64,000 nucleotides of DNA from Ectocarpus siliculosus (taxonomy: Eukaryota > Sar > Phaeophyceae > Ectocarpales > Ectocarpaceae). How positions within the stretch are numbered: the first letter of the stretch is position 1; every line of letters starts with the position of its first letter. The position numbers and the translations under genes were made by a program. Shown in pieces: positions 1 to 12,702 of the stretch. The stretch lies in contig FN647684.1 of NCBI GenBank assembly GCA_000310025.1, positions 138,565-202,564 on the forward strand, written 5' to 3'. The notes beneath the pieces are model-generated. The model did not search any database, was not told where the DNA came from, and saw nothing but the letters and a program-made list of their open reading frames with translations.

Positions 1-1125
1 ATCCACGATACCGACATCCAAACGTGCGTGATTGATGCTCAACGCCCGCAGGAGGTAGAAACACGACAAAAAAACGGTGATTTTGTGCCTCGTCGGCTGT
101 GAGTGAGTGTGTCGTGGCCAACGTCTTCTTACATGGGTTTTATCGTTTTTATGCGTTCCGACCAGCTAGTGGCATTCACTGAAAACTTTCAGCGGAAAAT
201 GAAAGTGAGGCCGCGAAGATCCTCGTGCACACGACAATTGATGGAGGTCGGATATGAAGTAAACACCAAGTTTCACCGCGGTTTCTTCTCTACTGGGGCA
301 TTCCGGTGCACCTTGCCTAACAACGTGACCTCTATCTAAACATACACTGTAAAAGCCATGAAGTGTTGTTGTGTTTCTGCATATTGGGAAGCTTCAAGAG
401 AAAGCTCGCTTGCAAGAGCACCCTGACCCTACGAGTTCAGTCGGCAAATTTCTTCCTATTATAGTCCATCGGATAAGCTAATCTACGCCCTACTCCACAC
501 GAGCTTTTCCTGGTCCATGAGCTCCTTTCAGCTCGGCCGACGCTAGTCGATTTCAGAGGACCTGCGGAAAGAACATCACACAACACTACAAAGTGTATGT
601 GTTCTCGCGATAATTCTCCAAGGAAATGTCTCCATGCAGTTGTTTTATGTTAGGAGAGCGTCGCCTTTGGTTGGGCCTACATGAGGCCACCTCCCATGCT
701 ATGTAAGCATCGATCGCTTTCCGTTGCACTCACGGCGGACCCTCAAGGAGGGCACAAAACAGGCAGCCCACTCTACGCAAAGACGCAACTGTTGCTTGCC
801 CATGAAGCAGAAGAAGGCTTTCCTTTCTGGCAGTTCTCTCCTCGAGAGCGGCAAGAAGAACGTGGCTGTGCTGCTTGCGTTGCCAGCTCCTATGAAGGGA
901 CAGCGAGCGGGTCTTTCCGCCGTGCACGGCATTTCGTTGGCTTCTCCGTAGCTGCGCGCTCGTCATCGGAAGGGTGTTCCAAGAAGATAACATCGTAGAT
1001 GTGAACCTCTCGTATAGCGGACATGGTAATAGCGACTGCCTCTTGATCCAACAAACACCTCTGAATAATGAAGGAGACACGAAGGAGGGAGGGCACTCAT
1101 GCTGATCTTCTCTCGCACGGAACAG
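1..1125. other. Left-edge sequence with no recognised exon
   Basis: No exon could be supported here. The phosphate-translocator exon that starts at 1126 begins in the middle of a codon, so at least one earlier exon must exist. It should encode the plastid presequence and the first membrane helix, with a Trp-Tyr-like end. No stretch here has that character together with a phase-matching donor, so the upstream exon is probably left of the window. Confidence 0.5.
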
Positions 1126-3199
1126 GTACAACATCTACAACAAGAGGGTTCTCAACATCCTCCCGATGCCCTGGTTGATGGCGAGCGCCCAGCTCGGGAT
1201 CGGGTTGCTGTACGTGTTCCCGCTGTGGCTGACGAAGCTGCGCAAGGCCCCTAAGCTTGCCGACGGTGCCCTCGGACCGCTCAGGTATGTCGCTTGGTTG
1301 GTCTGCATGTTGCCTAGAGGTAGGCTGGCGCATGGGCTGCTGCTTGATATTTGCAAGTGGTTTGCTGTTGATTTCGCTGATTCTGCTGCTGGTCTTGGCT
1401 AACCTGCTTGTATGTACGAGAGAGATCCACGATGTTTTCCCGCAAAACAAGAGGCGATAAGTACACTCCATGTCTTAAGTCGGTTGGACAGACACGCAAC
1501 ACGCAATCTCTTCTCATGCGTCTTGTCTTCCGTTGGTCACGTGGTACGTTGCAATTCTGCACGTGCGGTCATTCTTAGCACACGAGTGTGGAAAAAACAC
1601 TCCGTGCTTCGTTCGTCGCCCGAAGTTCCCCGATGCGACCATGCTGCCACGTACGGCTGGCTGCTGTACTCGTGAAAAGTACGGAAATCGCTGAGAATTT
1701 GTTCCGTCGCCTCCGATACCACACCCATGCGTGTAGGACATGCCTCGACGGCACCCGATCTCATCGTGACTCCTACCTACTAATTGTGCTGCTGCGCTAC
1801 TCCCCCCCCCCCCCCCCCCCCCCCCCCCCTGTCTCCAAACCCCCCCCGAAAACACCCCGGTGGGGGCTCTNNNNNNNNNNNNNNNNNNNNNNNNNNNNNN
1901 NNNNNNNNNNNNNNNNNNNNNNNNNNNNNNNNNNNNNNNNNNNNNNNNNNNNNNNNNNNNNNNNNNNNNNAAACCCCCCCCCCCCCCCCCCCCGCCCCCC
2001 GCTGCTTCCACGTCGTCTCCGGAGAGCAGCCAGCTGGCGGCTCTGCACACGGTGGCGCACGTGACGGCGGTGCTCTCCCTGGGCGCCGGCGCGGTCTCCT
2101 TCACGCACATCGTCAAGGCTGCCGAGCCCGTCTTCACGGCAGGGTTCTCCGCCGCCCTCCTCGGCCAGACCTTCGCCGCCCCGGTCTACCTGTCCCTCCT
2201 ACCGATCATCGCGGGAGTGTCCCTGGCGTCCCTCAAGGAGCTCTCCTTCTCCTGGGTGGCGTTCGGCAACGCCATGGGCTCCAACACGGCCTCCGCGCTG
2301 CGCGGCATCCTGGGCAAGAAGCAGATGGGCAAGCCGGTCGGGGAGAACATGAGCCCGGCCAACCTCTACGCCGTGCTGACCGTGCTCGCGTTCTGCTTCC
2401 TGTCGCCCGTGGCGCTGCTGGTGGAGGGCAGGAAGGCCAAGCCCGCGTGGGACGCGGCCATCGCGGCTGGCGCCACGGCGAAGGGCTTGTCGTCGACCAT
2501 CCTGCTGTCCGGCCTCTTCTACTACCTCTACAACGAGGTCGCCTTCCTCGCCTTGGACTCCGTCAACCCCGTCACGGTGAGAGCACGACCGGCCGGCCAT
2601 GGCGGTGGCTGTGGTTCATGGCTATCAGTAGATGGGGGGGGGGGGGGTGCGTATGCTGCTTCGAGTGTGTTCTTTGATTTCGTTGCCCAATCCTGCGAGG
2701 GACGGAGGTCGCGACCCCTTGCCGAGGGCACCAGTTCTGACCTCGTGTGAAAAGCGCGGCCAAGTGCCCACACCATTGGTATGTACCGTAAACGAAAAAC
2801 ACACTGTTTTCATCTGAACGCCTTCGACACGAAGCTGCCTCTGTGGTCAAGAGCTGCTGCTGTTGTGCACGAGTCTATCGCTTCCCGTCGCAATCGCCAA
2901 CCTGCGGGCCCTCTTAACGCTTGCCGTGACCAGCGCGGTCTCTTTCAATTTTATATGCACTTCACCAGCGTACTAATCTCCCCTGTCCCCTCCCTCCGCC
3001 TCCGCTACGCGTGCTCTTTTTCTCTCCCGGCGCGCAGCACGCGGTGGGCAACACGATCAAGCGCGTGGTTATCATCGTGGCGGCGTGCATCGCGTTCCGC
3101 ACGCCTATGACGCCGCTATCCATCGCCGGTTCCACTATCGCGGTGGCCGGCACGCTGCTGTACTCCTTGGTGAAGGCACACTACGAGAAGAAGAAGTAG
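1126..3199 (+). CDS. Plastid triose-phosphate/phosphate translocator family protein (5' partial)
   Basis: Membrane antiporter of the TPT/PPT family, which exchanges triose phosphate or related C3 phosphates for inorganic phosphate across plastid envelopes. Three exons are visible: 1126-1284, about 2027-2576 and 3038-3199. Their phases agree, and they give about 289 residues to the stop. The first exon carries YNIYNKRVLN and LPMPW, matching helix 1-2 of the family. The second carries AVSFTHIVKAAEPVF and the SLKELSFSW loop. The last carries VGNTIKRVVIIVAA, FRTPMTPL and a lysine-rich C-terminus. These are hallmark TPT segments. The first intron contains poly-C and a 100-N assembly gap, but the reading phase is kept across it. 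The acceptor near 2027 has an alternative 3 bases downstream. The N-terminal targeting region is missing from the window. Exact substrate (triose phosphate, PEP or other) cannot be decided from sequence alone. Confidence 0.9.
1871..1970. other. Assembly gap (100 N) flanked by poly-C
   Basis: A run of exactly 100 N inside the first visible intron of the translocator gene. It is preceded by a C run of nearly 30 bases (from about 1802) and followed by another C run. The fixed size suggests a placeholder gap of unknown true length. The neighbouring exons still join in phase. Confidence 0.98.
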
Positions 3200-6100
3200 A
3201 TTTAGAGATGGAAAACCCGGACGGCCGGTTCCTCCTCCCCTGCGTGACCTCTTGACGACGGGGTGTACGCTAGAAAGGAGGGGAGTTTGAGGCCACACGC
3301 CTTGCGTTTTGCGCCCCTTCTCGATTTGATCGAGAGGCACAACTCGGGGAAGAAACCTGCGGAGATAAGGCCCCTCGCGTTACTGCTGTGGTATCGTTGT
3401 GTTTATTCAAGGACCGGTTCATGTCACGTAGTTATAGAGACGAGGGGGCCAGCACTTGTTTCAGGCCCGTTTTTTAAGACTCTGGGATTATCCGTCTGTA
3501 GCTCTGTGCAGACAGATAGGCTGAGCTGTGGGTGGGGTTGGGTGGTAGGGGGCTTAAGTTAGAACATTGACCTGCACGGTGGTTTCAGGGTGGCTTGCGA
3601 TATTCAGTGCGAGTCGGGGGGGTAGAGTAATATTTAGGGGGAGAACGGCTATCTTTGCTGTCATGTGGAAGGGGGGGTTCCGAAAACTTCGGACATATGC
3701 GGGTTGCATGGTAGACTGTGCGCTGGTCACGCGGTGCTAATTATAGAGACTGGCACGTCTGGCGGGTGTGCGCCCTGTGTACTGTGCTTGCACCAAGTGT
3801 GGCGACAATTGATGTGCACGTGTGGCCTCTCCCACTGATCCCGTCATAGGTAGGGAGACCGGGGCCCTTTCGATATATGGTTAGCATAGACTAGGTGTCC
3901 TTTTACGGTTCGGTGTATCGATTGCAAGAGACGACGCGTTATCCGCCTCGTTCTGGCAGTTTTGTGGGTACAGTATCTTGTTCACACGTGGCTCTTAGAG
4001 GAGCGAGGATGGCCAAATGCTGAAAAGCTGAAGCAATGGGACGTTCGTGCGGTGGTGACACAGAGCTAAAAAGGCTTCGTGGTGGTCTTGCATGGCGTGC
4101 GTTCGGGTTAGCACCTCGCTTGCACCACGGTAGCTACAACCGTGCAGCTTGATGAAGGGGGGGGGGCGTGAGCCAGCGTTTTTGTTTCTCCCCGTTTTGT
4201 CCTGTCCGCGGGGAAGCGGCCGCGTGCCGCTGTTTCACGCAGGCCTGATGTCTTGTTGCTGTCTCTGACTATGGCTTGCTTTGTTCGGGCTGCTCGTCAC
4301 ACGCGTGACCACAGCACTTGTCCTCACCGTCAACAAGCAGAGGGGGGGAGGGGGAGGTACGTGAAAGACTGCAGGGCATTGCACAGGCGCAGGAAAACAT
4401 GTTTTTAGTTTTGCTCGGTGCACCTTAGACGGGGTAGCGGGTGTGCCAATGAAACAAGAATTATGGGCATAATTTTCTTTTTTTTTCGTCGAGCGTTTGT
4501 TCGTACTACCGATACTGTCGCTGTTGTAGAAAGTCTTGCGGGTCAACATGCAGAACAGTTTCTTGCTGGACTGGCTTGCGGAATTGCGTGACGCGCGTGG
4601 GGCCCGATATCTCGTGGCAAGCGGTGGAGGAGTCGAAGGTGTTCTTTGTCCTTCTTGACTTGGCCGTCCCTGCCCAAGCATCTAGCGTCCAGAATGCCTA
4701 GGAAAAGCTTCGCGGGAAGATAACGAGTCCTGACTGGAGGGGGTCGATCTTAGCGGGGATCGGATGGGTCTCATGGCTCGGCTCTGGTCATTTCGAGTGG
4801 CATTTCGACGTGCTTTGATCGCAAGCCACCAGAAAAACGGTCGCACCTTCCAACAACAAACCTCCTTCTTTCTGCGCATAGCACCGACCAGTGATGTGAT
4901 GCACATTCCAATAATTCATGGGCAAAGCAGCTTGCCTCAACCAAGCGTGCTAATCCGCATCTTGTTTCAGGTATGGTAAAACCTCTGGAGACCCTACCAG
5001 TCTCTTAGAGGAACCTTCTGCGGCCACGCTAAGGGTGTATGCGGCCCTAAATCCTGATTGGTGCCTGCTTCCCTGGGGTGGGAACCGTTGTCATTTGTTC
5101 ACTTCAGCGTGTTCGGGAAAGGTTGGATAGATCTAGTGGCGTTGCCTGACTCGGTGCTGCACGCGTGTGTTTCGTCCGGGCATTTGCCGCTTTCCGCGAC
5201 CATGATGAACCGAAGTAGTTGCCGGAAACAAGCGTTCCAATTTTGTGCTAACGTGCACTCGATCACAACCAACCGTGTAGGCGCTGCGAAATTCTGGGGA
5301 TTTGGAGGAAATCTACGGTGTTGATGAAAGGGTTGTCCAGGCCAACGTCACCCTCGACAAAATATAGTGTTTGCTCGAATAAGTGCCAAGCAACATCTGA
5401 ACTCCTTCTCGTAAGGTTAGGCAACCATCTCACACTGATTCCGCGTAGCTACATCCATTGGTTCGCCTCGTGCTATACTACGTGAGAGCCGCCATTGTCA
5501 GGCGGGGGTTGTTGCCATAGGATTACATTGTAACTCGTAGGAAATCACACTCCTCCGGTGCCTCCATGAGACTGCCCGATTGCACACGCGGATTCCTTGC
5601 TCGATGTTCTCGATGGAGTGAAGGTGGGAGGGGGGCAGACGGGCGCACACAACGCCTACAGCACGTCGTCTTGGTTCAGCAACGTACCAGCGGCTGCGCA
5701 TTGCGCCAAATCCAACTATATACAAAGAACGGGAACGAGCAAGGCGCGCGGAATGACAGAAACAACAGCGACGAGAAAACGGAGGGCGGTTCGGGGTGGG
5801 TAGTATGAATGTATGAGCCTGCTTTATGGGGGTGGTTGTAGCGCCGACAAGACCTTGCTATTCCGTCCAGGACAACTTCCCAATTGCTATGCTAACGGGG
5901 CCTTCTGTTCAAATGCCGAACCATCATGCTAGTGACCGCCAAAAGGAAATATCTACCACACAATGAACTTCCAACACGTTCTGCACAAACTCCAAAGTCG
6001 TCGATTAACGTTTCAAAACGAACTCATTTGGCATAGTCTTATTTTACGTCGTATGGCGGTGCATGTATGTATGTGGGCAGGAACAACTACAAACAATCTG

Positions 6101-9100
6101 GGTCTCCTGCAGATCCGTATTTCGCCAATACTTCGCTTAGCGTTTGCTTGAGTGGGGTATCAAGCGTTGTGGCGAATTCCGACCCGTACGTATCCGAGTT
6201 CGGTGTCGTCACAATCATTTTCTGAACAGTACGACCCCTACCAAAGCAAGCACTTCACCTGATCAAATTTACCACGAAAGAAAAAACAAAGCGTGTTGCA
6301 GCCTCAATGTAAGAAGGGGAGAGAAAGAGCTTCATATCAGTCAACTGTTCTTTCGAGTTTCGGAATACCCATACGCTTACAAAACATTTGGAGGAAGATA
6401 GGGGACGTGTGGCTTCGATCGGACTACTGTCTGGAGCGCTCAAGATATCTGACGTACACAGTAGATCTCTTTGCGGCCAATAAACTAACTGTTGAAAGTG
6501 CCTACAACGAGAGGAGGCGGATATTCTTGATCGGTTGACAAAGCGCAAAGAAACATTATTGCACTGGAGATTGGTACATGGTAAGGAGTTATTTTCAAAC
6601 TTCAGTCGAGCACGAGATCACGAGTGAAGACTTATTTGAGTCGCTGCATTTTCCAATGGGGTAATGCATCATGCCGGCACGCACTATGGGTGTAAGTGAC
6701 ATTGCCCTGTTTCGAAAACCTATGTACATGGCATTCTCGTGTGCTCTCCTCGCCTACCTCGATTGTTTCCGCGGAGGCAAGAAGATTCTTCACTTCCTTC
6801 TCCGCGAGGAATTCGTCCACCAAACGCTGCGTTCGATACGAGGCACCACAACAACAAACAGTAGATGGCGTAAAGAAAGCCGTCTCAATGCACGAGGATA
6901 CGCTCGAACCAACAAATTATTGTTACGTGAAACGATGCAGTTGGAGTGACCCCTCCCTGCCCTTTCCCCCCGACATGAATTTTTCACCGGAAAGTACGAA
7001 TGTGTTCATGTCCTTAGAAACCACCTTGTTGATGTGACTTTTCTCTGAGCATGGTTAACTTCTCTGGGGGGGCACAGGCAAGTCGACGCAGCTACTTCTC
7101 CGGAGCACGGCCATCCTCCCCGGAGCGGTTCAGTGGAACATAGAACCTTATCCTAAGATCCGATTATGAGCAAATTGCGTTTTCGTTTCTGGCGCCTGCG
7201 TAGCGCGCTGATAATTCAAACCGTAGCACTGATTTCGCCGACGACCGCGACACGTCTGCAACAGACAAACTTGTTCAAGGCCCGCATCTACCTTGGCATT
7301 ATTTGGAACGGCGCCGCGCTCGAGGCTTTCCACGTGGGCAAGCGCGTCACTCCTTGTCATGATGTTTCCCCTGGCAAAACAAAGAAAATTCAACGTTTTC
7401 CAGGACAACGTCAAAGTCCAGGCTCAGGAAGAACATCGCAGGAACCTGATTTCCATCAGCCTGAACGGTAACATGAACTTCGTACCAAGCCTTCCCTGGC
7501 ATTACGCGGTTCATATTGACCAATGTTTTTCTGTTGAAAAATCAATCGCCTGTAGACAACGACGCCCGCTACGTGAAATATCCCGACAAAAAATCTGTGC
7601 GACTACAAGAGCCAAGAAAGAGCCCGAAATCACTTATAACACTTAGTTGGGGTCGAAAAGGGGACATTTTGATATTTTGCTTTGTGGCAGACCAGGATCA
7701 CTACGCCGGGAAAGAGAAGGCTAGTGTAATTGCCCACAACCTTATTGTTGTATCTCTTGCCGTGACGTAAACGGAACAAATGCAAAGGTGCTATCAAACA
7801 TACCTCGAAAGGTCAACGTGTTCACTTTTAACCCACAGAGTGATCACCCACAAACCCGATGTTTACGAAAAGTCGAGGCATTTGATGGGGGTGGGATTGG
7901 CAGAAGATGCCGCATCGAACTATCGGGTGGAGAGTGCGTTTACAGCCGCCTACCCTCCCAACCCACCCACTTGTCTATTTCTTCTAGGATCAGCTGGCCC
8001 ACTGGTGGATGAAGTTTCACCACTTCTTCGAACACATCGGAGTATTCGTAGCCAGGCGCCACCGGCTCCGGACACATCAGCAGCTTTTCTCGTGGTTGGC
8101 AAGACGTGAAGCGGGAGAAGGAGGAAGGGGGAGAAGATTTGCCGGTGTTAAAAATTCCTGTCAAGCTCTCTGTCACAACTTTTTTCTCCCTTTAGGGGCT
8201 GCTGGCGTGTAGTCGCGCCGGAGCTGCGGAGGGTTTGTCGGCTGTTTTGGAGCCATCGACAAAGGTTAGTTCCTACAGAGGGCACCACCCCCGTGCCTCC
8301 CATGAACATGTTTTCGGGTGATGTTTCGACCTCATAGATGACTATCAAAGCTGTCACTTGGTCGTTCAGGATCCTCGGTGTACGCGTAACTACTGTAGGC
8401 TGTGTGAAGGGTATCGCACTGACCAAACGAGCACACAAAACGCCGTGTTCAATGTTATAGAAATAACGCCGTATTCGATGTTTGGACCGATACGCACCAC
8501 AGCAGATATGCGATATTTCGAGAAAGTTAAGGCATTTCTCTTTCCGGAGCAGACGTTCAGCACAATTTCGAACCGTTGGCTGTATGCAACGTCTTCGCGT
8601 CAATAATGTGTGACTTCTGTCCAAGGCTTCCTCTTCTTACCGTGCAACCTTCCCCTGCTGCCCGAAGCTCGACGAAGGCTGGGCTAAAGTGCGGCCGGTC
8701 GATTCGGGATAGCGGCGACGCTACTGGCTGTGCTTGTCCCGCGCCGCTATCGTCTTTGAATGTATCCGGAATGTGCTTGGAGAGAACGGTGCGTTGCTGA
8801 GATTGGTGGAGCCCAAGCTCGGTCAGAATAACTGCCAAAGGGACCGAAAGTGAAGAGAAATTGGTTATTGCCGAAAAACTTCCAGACGCTGCACTGCGGT
8901 GCTGTGACGTGCACCGCTCAAACACCACGTGTGCGGCATCTGCGGGGTAAGGCGGTACCATTAGAGGTAAGCCGGTGTGCGCCAAAGCGATAATTTTGTT
9001 GTCTTTCTGAAGCGAGGAGAGGAGTGTGAGGCATCGCTTTTCGAGGGGCGGCAGTCGTGCGTGCCTAGTGTGAACGATGCTAAGGTTTTTGTCTTGCCAC

Positions 9101-9266
9101 GGAACCATATCATAAACAAAAACAGAGAGTCGTTAGTCGCGAGAGACAAAGTGATCCTAATTGTACTATTAATAGTACTCCACCATCTTCTCTTCGCGCC
9201 CTCGCACGGCCCTACTCTCTGTTTGCATTTCGGAACCTTCCCATATCCCTGCCAAAGACAAGACAG
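3200..9266. other. Gene-poor intergenic stretch
   Basis: About 6 kb without a convincing gene. Reading frames are short, overlap on both strands and do not resemble known families. A P-loop-like segment is frame-open at about 7063-7167 (see findings), and short protein-like fragments occur at about 6420-6535 and on the minus strand at about 7950-8110. Neither supports a gene model. No tRNA, rRNA or clear transposon ends were seen. Confidence 0.5.
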
Positions 9267-10310
9267 CTAATTAAACGGGATCCGGTAGGGCACCCCGAAT
9301 ATGTTCTCGCCGGCATTCGTGTTACCTGTGAGCCATCGATTTGACCAGCCTTCGTCGAGATGGGCGCTGTTAGCACCTGAGCCGCCACCTCGTAAACGTC
9401 TTCTGCGTCTCTTGTGTTTCTTGCCCCGGTGTTGCTTCTGACGAGAGTTTTCCATAAAAGTGGAGCAGCTGTGCCTCTTTGTTATTCCATTCGGGAGATC
9501 TACTTTGTCCTTCTCCTCGTCTTCCTCTTCCTCCTCTGGCACCTCTTCCACTGTTGCTTCGCCCGGTAGTTCGTCATCACCTACTGCTGCTTGTTGACTC
9601 TCGTCATGGCATGTCTCAGTAGTTCCCATCTCTGATTTGTTCCTTTTCGGAGATGCTGGTAGACCGCCGCCATCGCTTTGGCTACTACTGCTGCTGCTAT
9701 AGTCCGAGCTGCCCTGGCTGGCGCCCGTTCCGTCGTAGCAATCAAAACTGTCCCCACTGCTCGTGCTTTCACCAGAAGAAACACCCCGCGATGACGGGGT
9801 GTCGGAACTGCAACCAGATTCCTCATCCTCGTCAGACGATCCGAGGCGTCCAAGAGCTGGCGTGGCGTCCGCACATCCGTCGCAGCCACCATCATTCCTC
9901 TGCTCCTCAGGATCATCTTGCTGATCCCTCGTCGTGCTTCCAAGGCCCTCCTTTCGTGGGTGAGTCTCGCGGACACCTGTGGTGCCGTGCCTACCAGGAG
10001 AACGCTTCGCCGGTAACGTCGGTCGACGGCGTCCTCTTTGGCGTGGCACAACTGGGACAGTGGTGGATGGCTGTCTTGGAGGTGGGCGCGGGTCAATGCG
10101 TGCGCCTGTCGTAGAAACATGCTCGCGCCTTGATCCTACCTGCCCGCCCTTACCCGACCCGTTTCGAACGACGTTCTTGCAACACTCTCTTGGCCTTGTT
10201 CGCGTGGTCGGGGTGCGTGTGGCTCCGGCAATTTCGTGGGTGACCTTTTCCGCAGTAGAGTTTAGAACGAGGGGTACCCGGTAGGTGGTCACCGATACAT
10301 TCGCTTGCAC
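9267..10310 (-). CDS. Hypothetical low-complexity Ser/Glu-rich protein
   Basis: I do not recognise this protein. The frame is open for 347 codons and ends with a stop at 9267. It starts at a GTG in the open frame, so the true start, or an upstream splice acceptor, is unknown. The composition is ordered: a basic Pro/Arg-rich N-terminal third; a central Ser/Asp region with a run of six serines; an acidic block (VPEEEEEDEEKDK); then a very basic KKHKRRRRRLRGGG segment that could act as a nuclear localisation signal; and a C-terminal tail ending PYRIPFN. Such acidic-then-basic disordered layouts are common in nuclear proteins. The length and base composition favour a real exon, but low-complexity frames can also arise by chance in GC-rich DNA. 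Confidence 0.4.
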   Translation of the reverse strand: MQANVSVTTYRVPLVLNSTAEKVTHEIAGATRTPTTRTRPRECCKNVVRNGSGKGGQVGSRREHVSTTGARIDPRPPPRQPSTTVPVVPRQRGRRRPTLPAKRSPGRHGTTGVRETHPRKEGLGSTTRDQQDDPEEQRNDGGCDGCADATPALGRLGSSDEDEESGCSSDTPSSRGVSSGESTSSGDSFDCYDGTGASQGSSDYSSSSSSQSDGGGLPASPKRNKSEMGTTETCHDESQQAAVGDDELPGEATVEEVPEEEEEDEEKDKVDLPNGITKRHSCSTFMENSRQKQHRGKKHKRRRRRLRGGGSGANSAHLDEGWSNRWLTGNTNAGENIFGVPYRIPFN

Positions 10311-11832
10311 TCACTGAGAACAAAATTGGATACTGTCCTGCATAACCTACACCATGGCATCGTTACTGAAATGTCACACCGTAGAATTGTGGCTAAGCGG
10401 TAAGGTCGGTTACGGAGCTTTTGCCTCAGTATCCACTGGCTAGGGCCCAATCAGTTTATGGGGTGAGCTCCTTCATGGGGTACAAAATGGTTTGGAATTA
10501 TCACGCCTGTATTCCAGACATCCAAGGTCCGAGCCCAATAAGCTGCTTCAACAGCAGATATTCCTTCGTTCTCACGAGAGATGTGCAGACTCACAATCTT
10601 GGTGGGTCACAGGTGGTGTTGTTCTTAGCGGTTGATTTCGATTCCCTTCGTGCAGATCGGCCGTAGAGAGAACTAAGTGAACTCACCTGATGTTGAATCT
10701 CTCCCAGATATGCATGATCCAACAAGCGATTGAGCTTCACCCGAAAGGCGGCGGATGCCCTCGCCATGCCGCTCTCGGCTGTGTTTGAGTCGCACGGCAC
10801 TGCACACAAGAAAACGTTTTTTTCATAGCTCTACTTTGTACAGTAGCAGGTAACCCTTGACAGAAGAACTGGGAGGCTAAGTTCTCGGTTCGAACAGGGT
10901 CGTTTTGTGCCTTCCTGAGTGCCAATAAATGGGTATTTGGTGACTTTCACCGGGCTACCCTGGGACAAGAGCTGTTTGGGGTTGCCACCGTGAGCCGTGG
11001 TCAAAAGACAAGCTCAACAAAGACAAAGCGGGTCTTCCGCTCGATTAGGCATGCGGTAGCGATTTTCTAAAGATCCAAGCTACAGTACTTGGCAAATCAA
11101 CCACCAATGGTAGGTCGAATCTCCGGGGGATGAAAAAACCAAACGAGTCCCCTGACCTGAACTGTACGACCCTGTAACGTACTGGCTCATGACGCGGCCG
11201 AAGAGTCGTGCAACTTTAGCCCTCAGTTTTTTTGCTATGCCCTGTCGTAGCTTCCTGTTGAGAGGGACAAATACAACGATGGTGGTAAACACGCACTATG
11301 AGAGTTCCCGTTCTCTGTTACCGAGTAAGGGTCTCTGAAGTGGTGATTAGTCAAACCGTTCATCAGCGGTAGTATTTCGCTCTTACTGTATTGTAATGTG
11401 GCGAGGAATTGCCAAGCGTAGCTGACGTTGGTCGCCTGTGCTAGGTTTAAGAATGGTCAAACATGAGAGTGAGCATCAGGGGCACCCTTTCACCCTCCGG
11501 CTGGTCACAGCAGGCGGAGGATTTTTCTTGTAAACATCTTCAGACCCCGAGAACATCGTTCGTAGGGTTTCGTATCTTTACTGGTTGTACTTGCGTCACT
11601 ACCAAGATACCTATATCCTGGTGTAAAACTAAATACTGAGTAGTAAAGTAGTAGACAACAGGACATGAAGTCTAGACTATTTGAGGTTGCTATACTTTCC
11701 TGTACATGTAGACTGTAACTCGGCAATAGTAGCAGAGGTCGGGAAAACTTTGTACCGCGAGAGACATGGCAGGCCAACTGTGCACTGCAGGCGACTACCA
11801 CCACTGAAGTTCAGTAGGATCTTAAGACGCTC
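10311..11832. other. Intergenic, nothing recognised
   Basis: Only short, overlapping reading frames without family resemblance. No repeat array or RNA gene was seen. Confidence 0.5.
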
Positions 11833-12249
11833 TCACTCGTTTTGCTGCCGAGAGAAGCTTGGCTCGCGTAGGTCGGCCAGTAGGTCTTCGAGGGCCAAAG
11901 CACCCATTGCCCCCACGACTTCAGCACGCTCTCTGAGCTGCTGCTCCTGTTCTGCCTGCTCCAAGCGTTTTTTCCCCTCATCAAGGAGCTCCTTGAAATC
12001 GTTCTTGTTCGGTTCTCGCGTGTCTGACCATTCATTGCCCATATCTTGCCCGCCAGTGGGTAAAAAGGCTTCCCACGGAAGGAGCTTGCGTTGAGGGGCG
12101 GAGTTTGTAATGTGGTGTACGGTCTTCTTGCTGTGTTGTCGGACCACTCTGTCTGTCTTGTGCGATTTCGCCAGCAAGCTTTTCTGGCTGATATCGTAGT
12201 CATCGTCCTGGTGCTCTTCACCCTTCCTGATATGGGTACTACGTGTCAT
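11833..12249 (-). CDS. Hypothetical small coiled-coil protein
   Basis: I do not recognise this protein. An ATG at 12249 opens a 138-codon frame ending at 11833. The N-terminal half is polar and basic. The C-terminal half, roughly residues 85-130, has a strongly charged heptad-like pattern (FKELLDEGKKRLEQAEQEQQ, then ALALEDLLADLREPS), which suggests an alpha-helical coiled coil. The amphipathic spacing makes chance unlikely, but there is no domain hit I can name. It could be a small gene, one exon of a larger gene, or a fragment of a mobile element. Confidence 0.4.
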   Translation of the reverse strand: MTRSTHIRKGEEHQDDDYDISQKSLLAKSHKTDRVVRQHSKKTVHHITNSAPQRKLLPWEAFLPTGGQDMGNEWSDTREPNKNDFKELLDEGKKRLEQAEQEQQLRERAEVVGAMGALALEDLLADLREPSFSRQQNE

Positions 12250-12702
12250 GTCCTGGCACGCGATGAAATCGCATCGATCGGTATTCCTTGGCTAGACTAG
12301 TCTGGATATATGAGGCACGCTGAGAACGGGATCCCCAACTGCGAGGCGTTGTGCACTCTCTTTTACCTCTCCAACATAGCAATCAACACGATTGTCGTCG
12401 GCAGCGTATTCCACAGGCCAGCTCTGTGTTGGTTGGCAATCATTGCATGTCTGAGTGACGCTAACACACTCACGAATGGTGAACGAACGGCGAAGACGGC
12501 CGACACCCCGACACTGTCGAAAAGGGCGGTTTCATCTAAAGAGCCAATCAGCACATGCCTGGAAACCCCACAAATTATATTTTGCGGAACCCCTCACAGC
12601 CAGTACTTCTTTCTGCTGCTGTGCCCGGACGCGGAGGCGGTGCCTGGGCAGTGCAGTGTAGCACTTACTACCCACGCGGTCCTGAGGGCTCCGCGACCAT
12701 AT

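Noticed and set aside
724-951. Small plus-strand frame (MKQKKAFLSGSSLLES) as a possible presequence exon of the phosphate translocator
   Set aside because: It ends in a stop with no phase-matching donor, and it lacks the helix-1 sequence that must precede the exon at 1126.
1514-2677. Several long frames crossing the first N gap
   Set aside because: They are made of poly-C/G translations and gap X residues on both strands, apart from the real translocator exon at 2027-2576.
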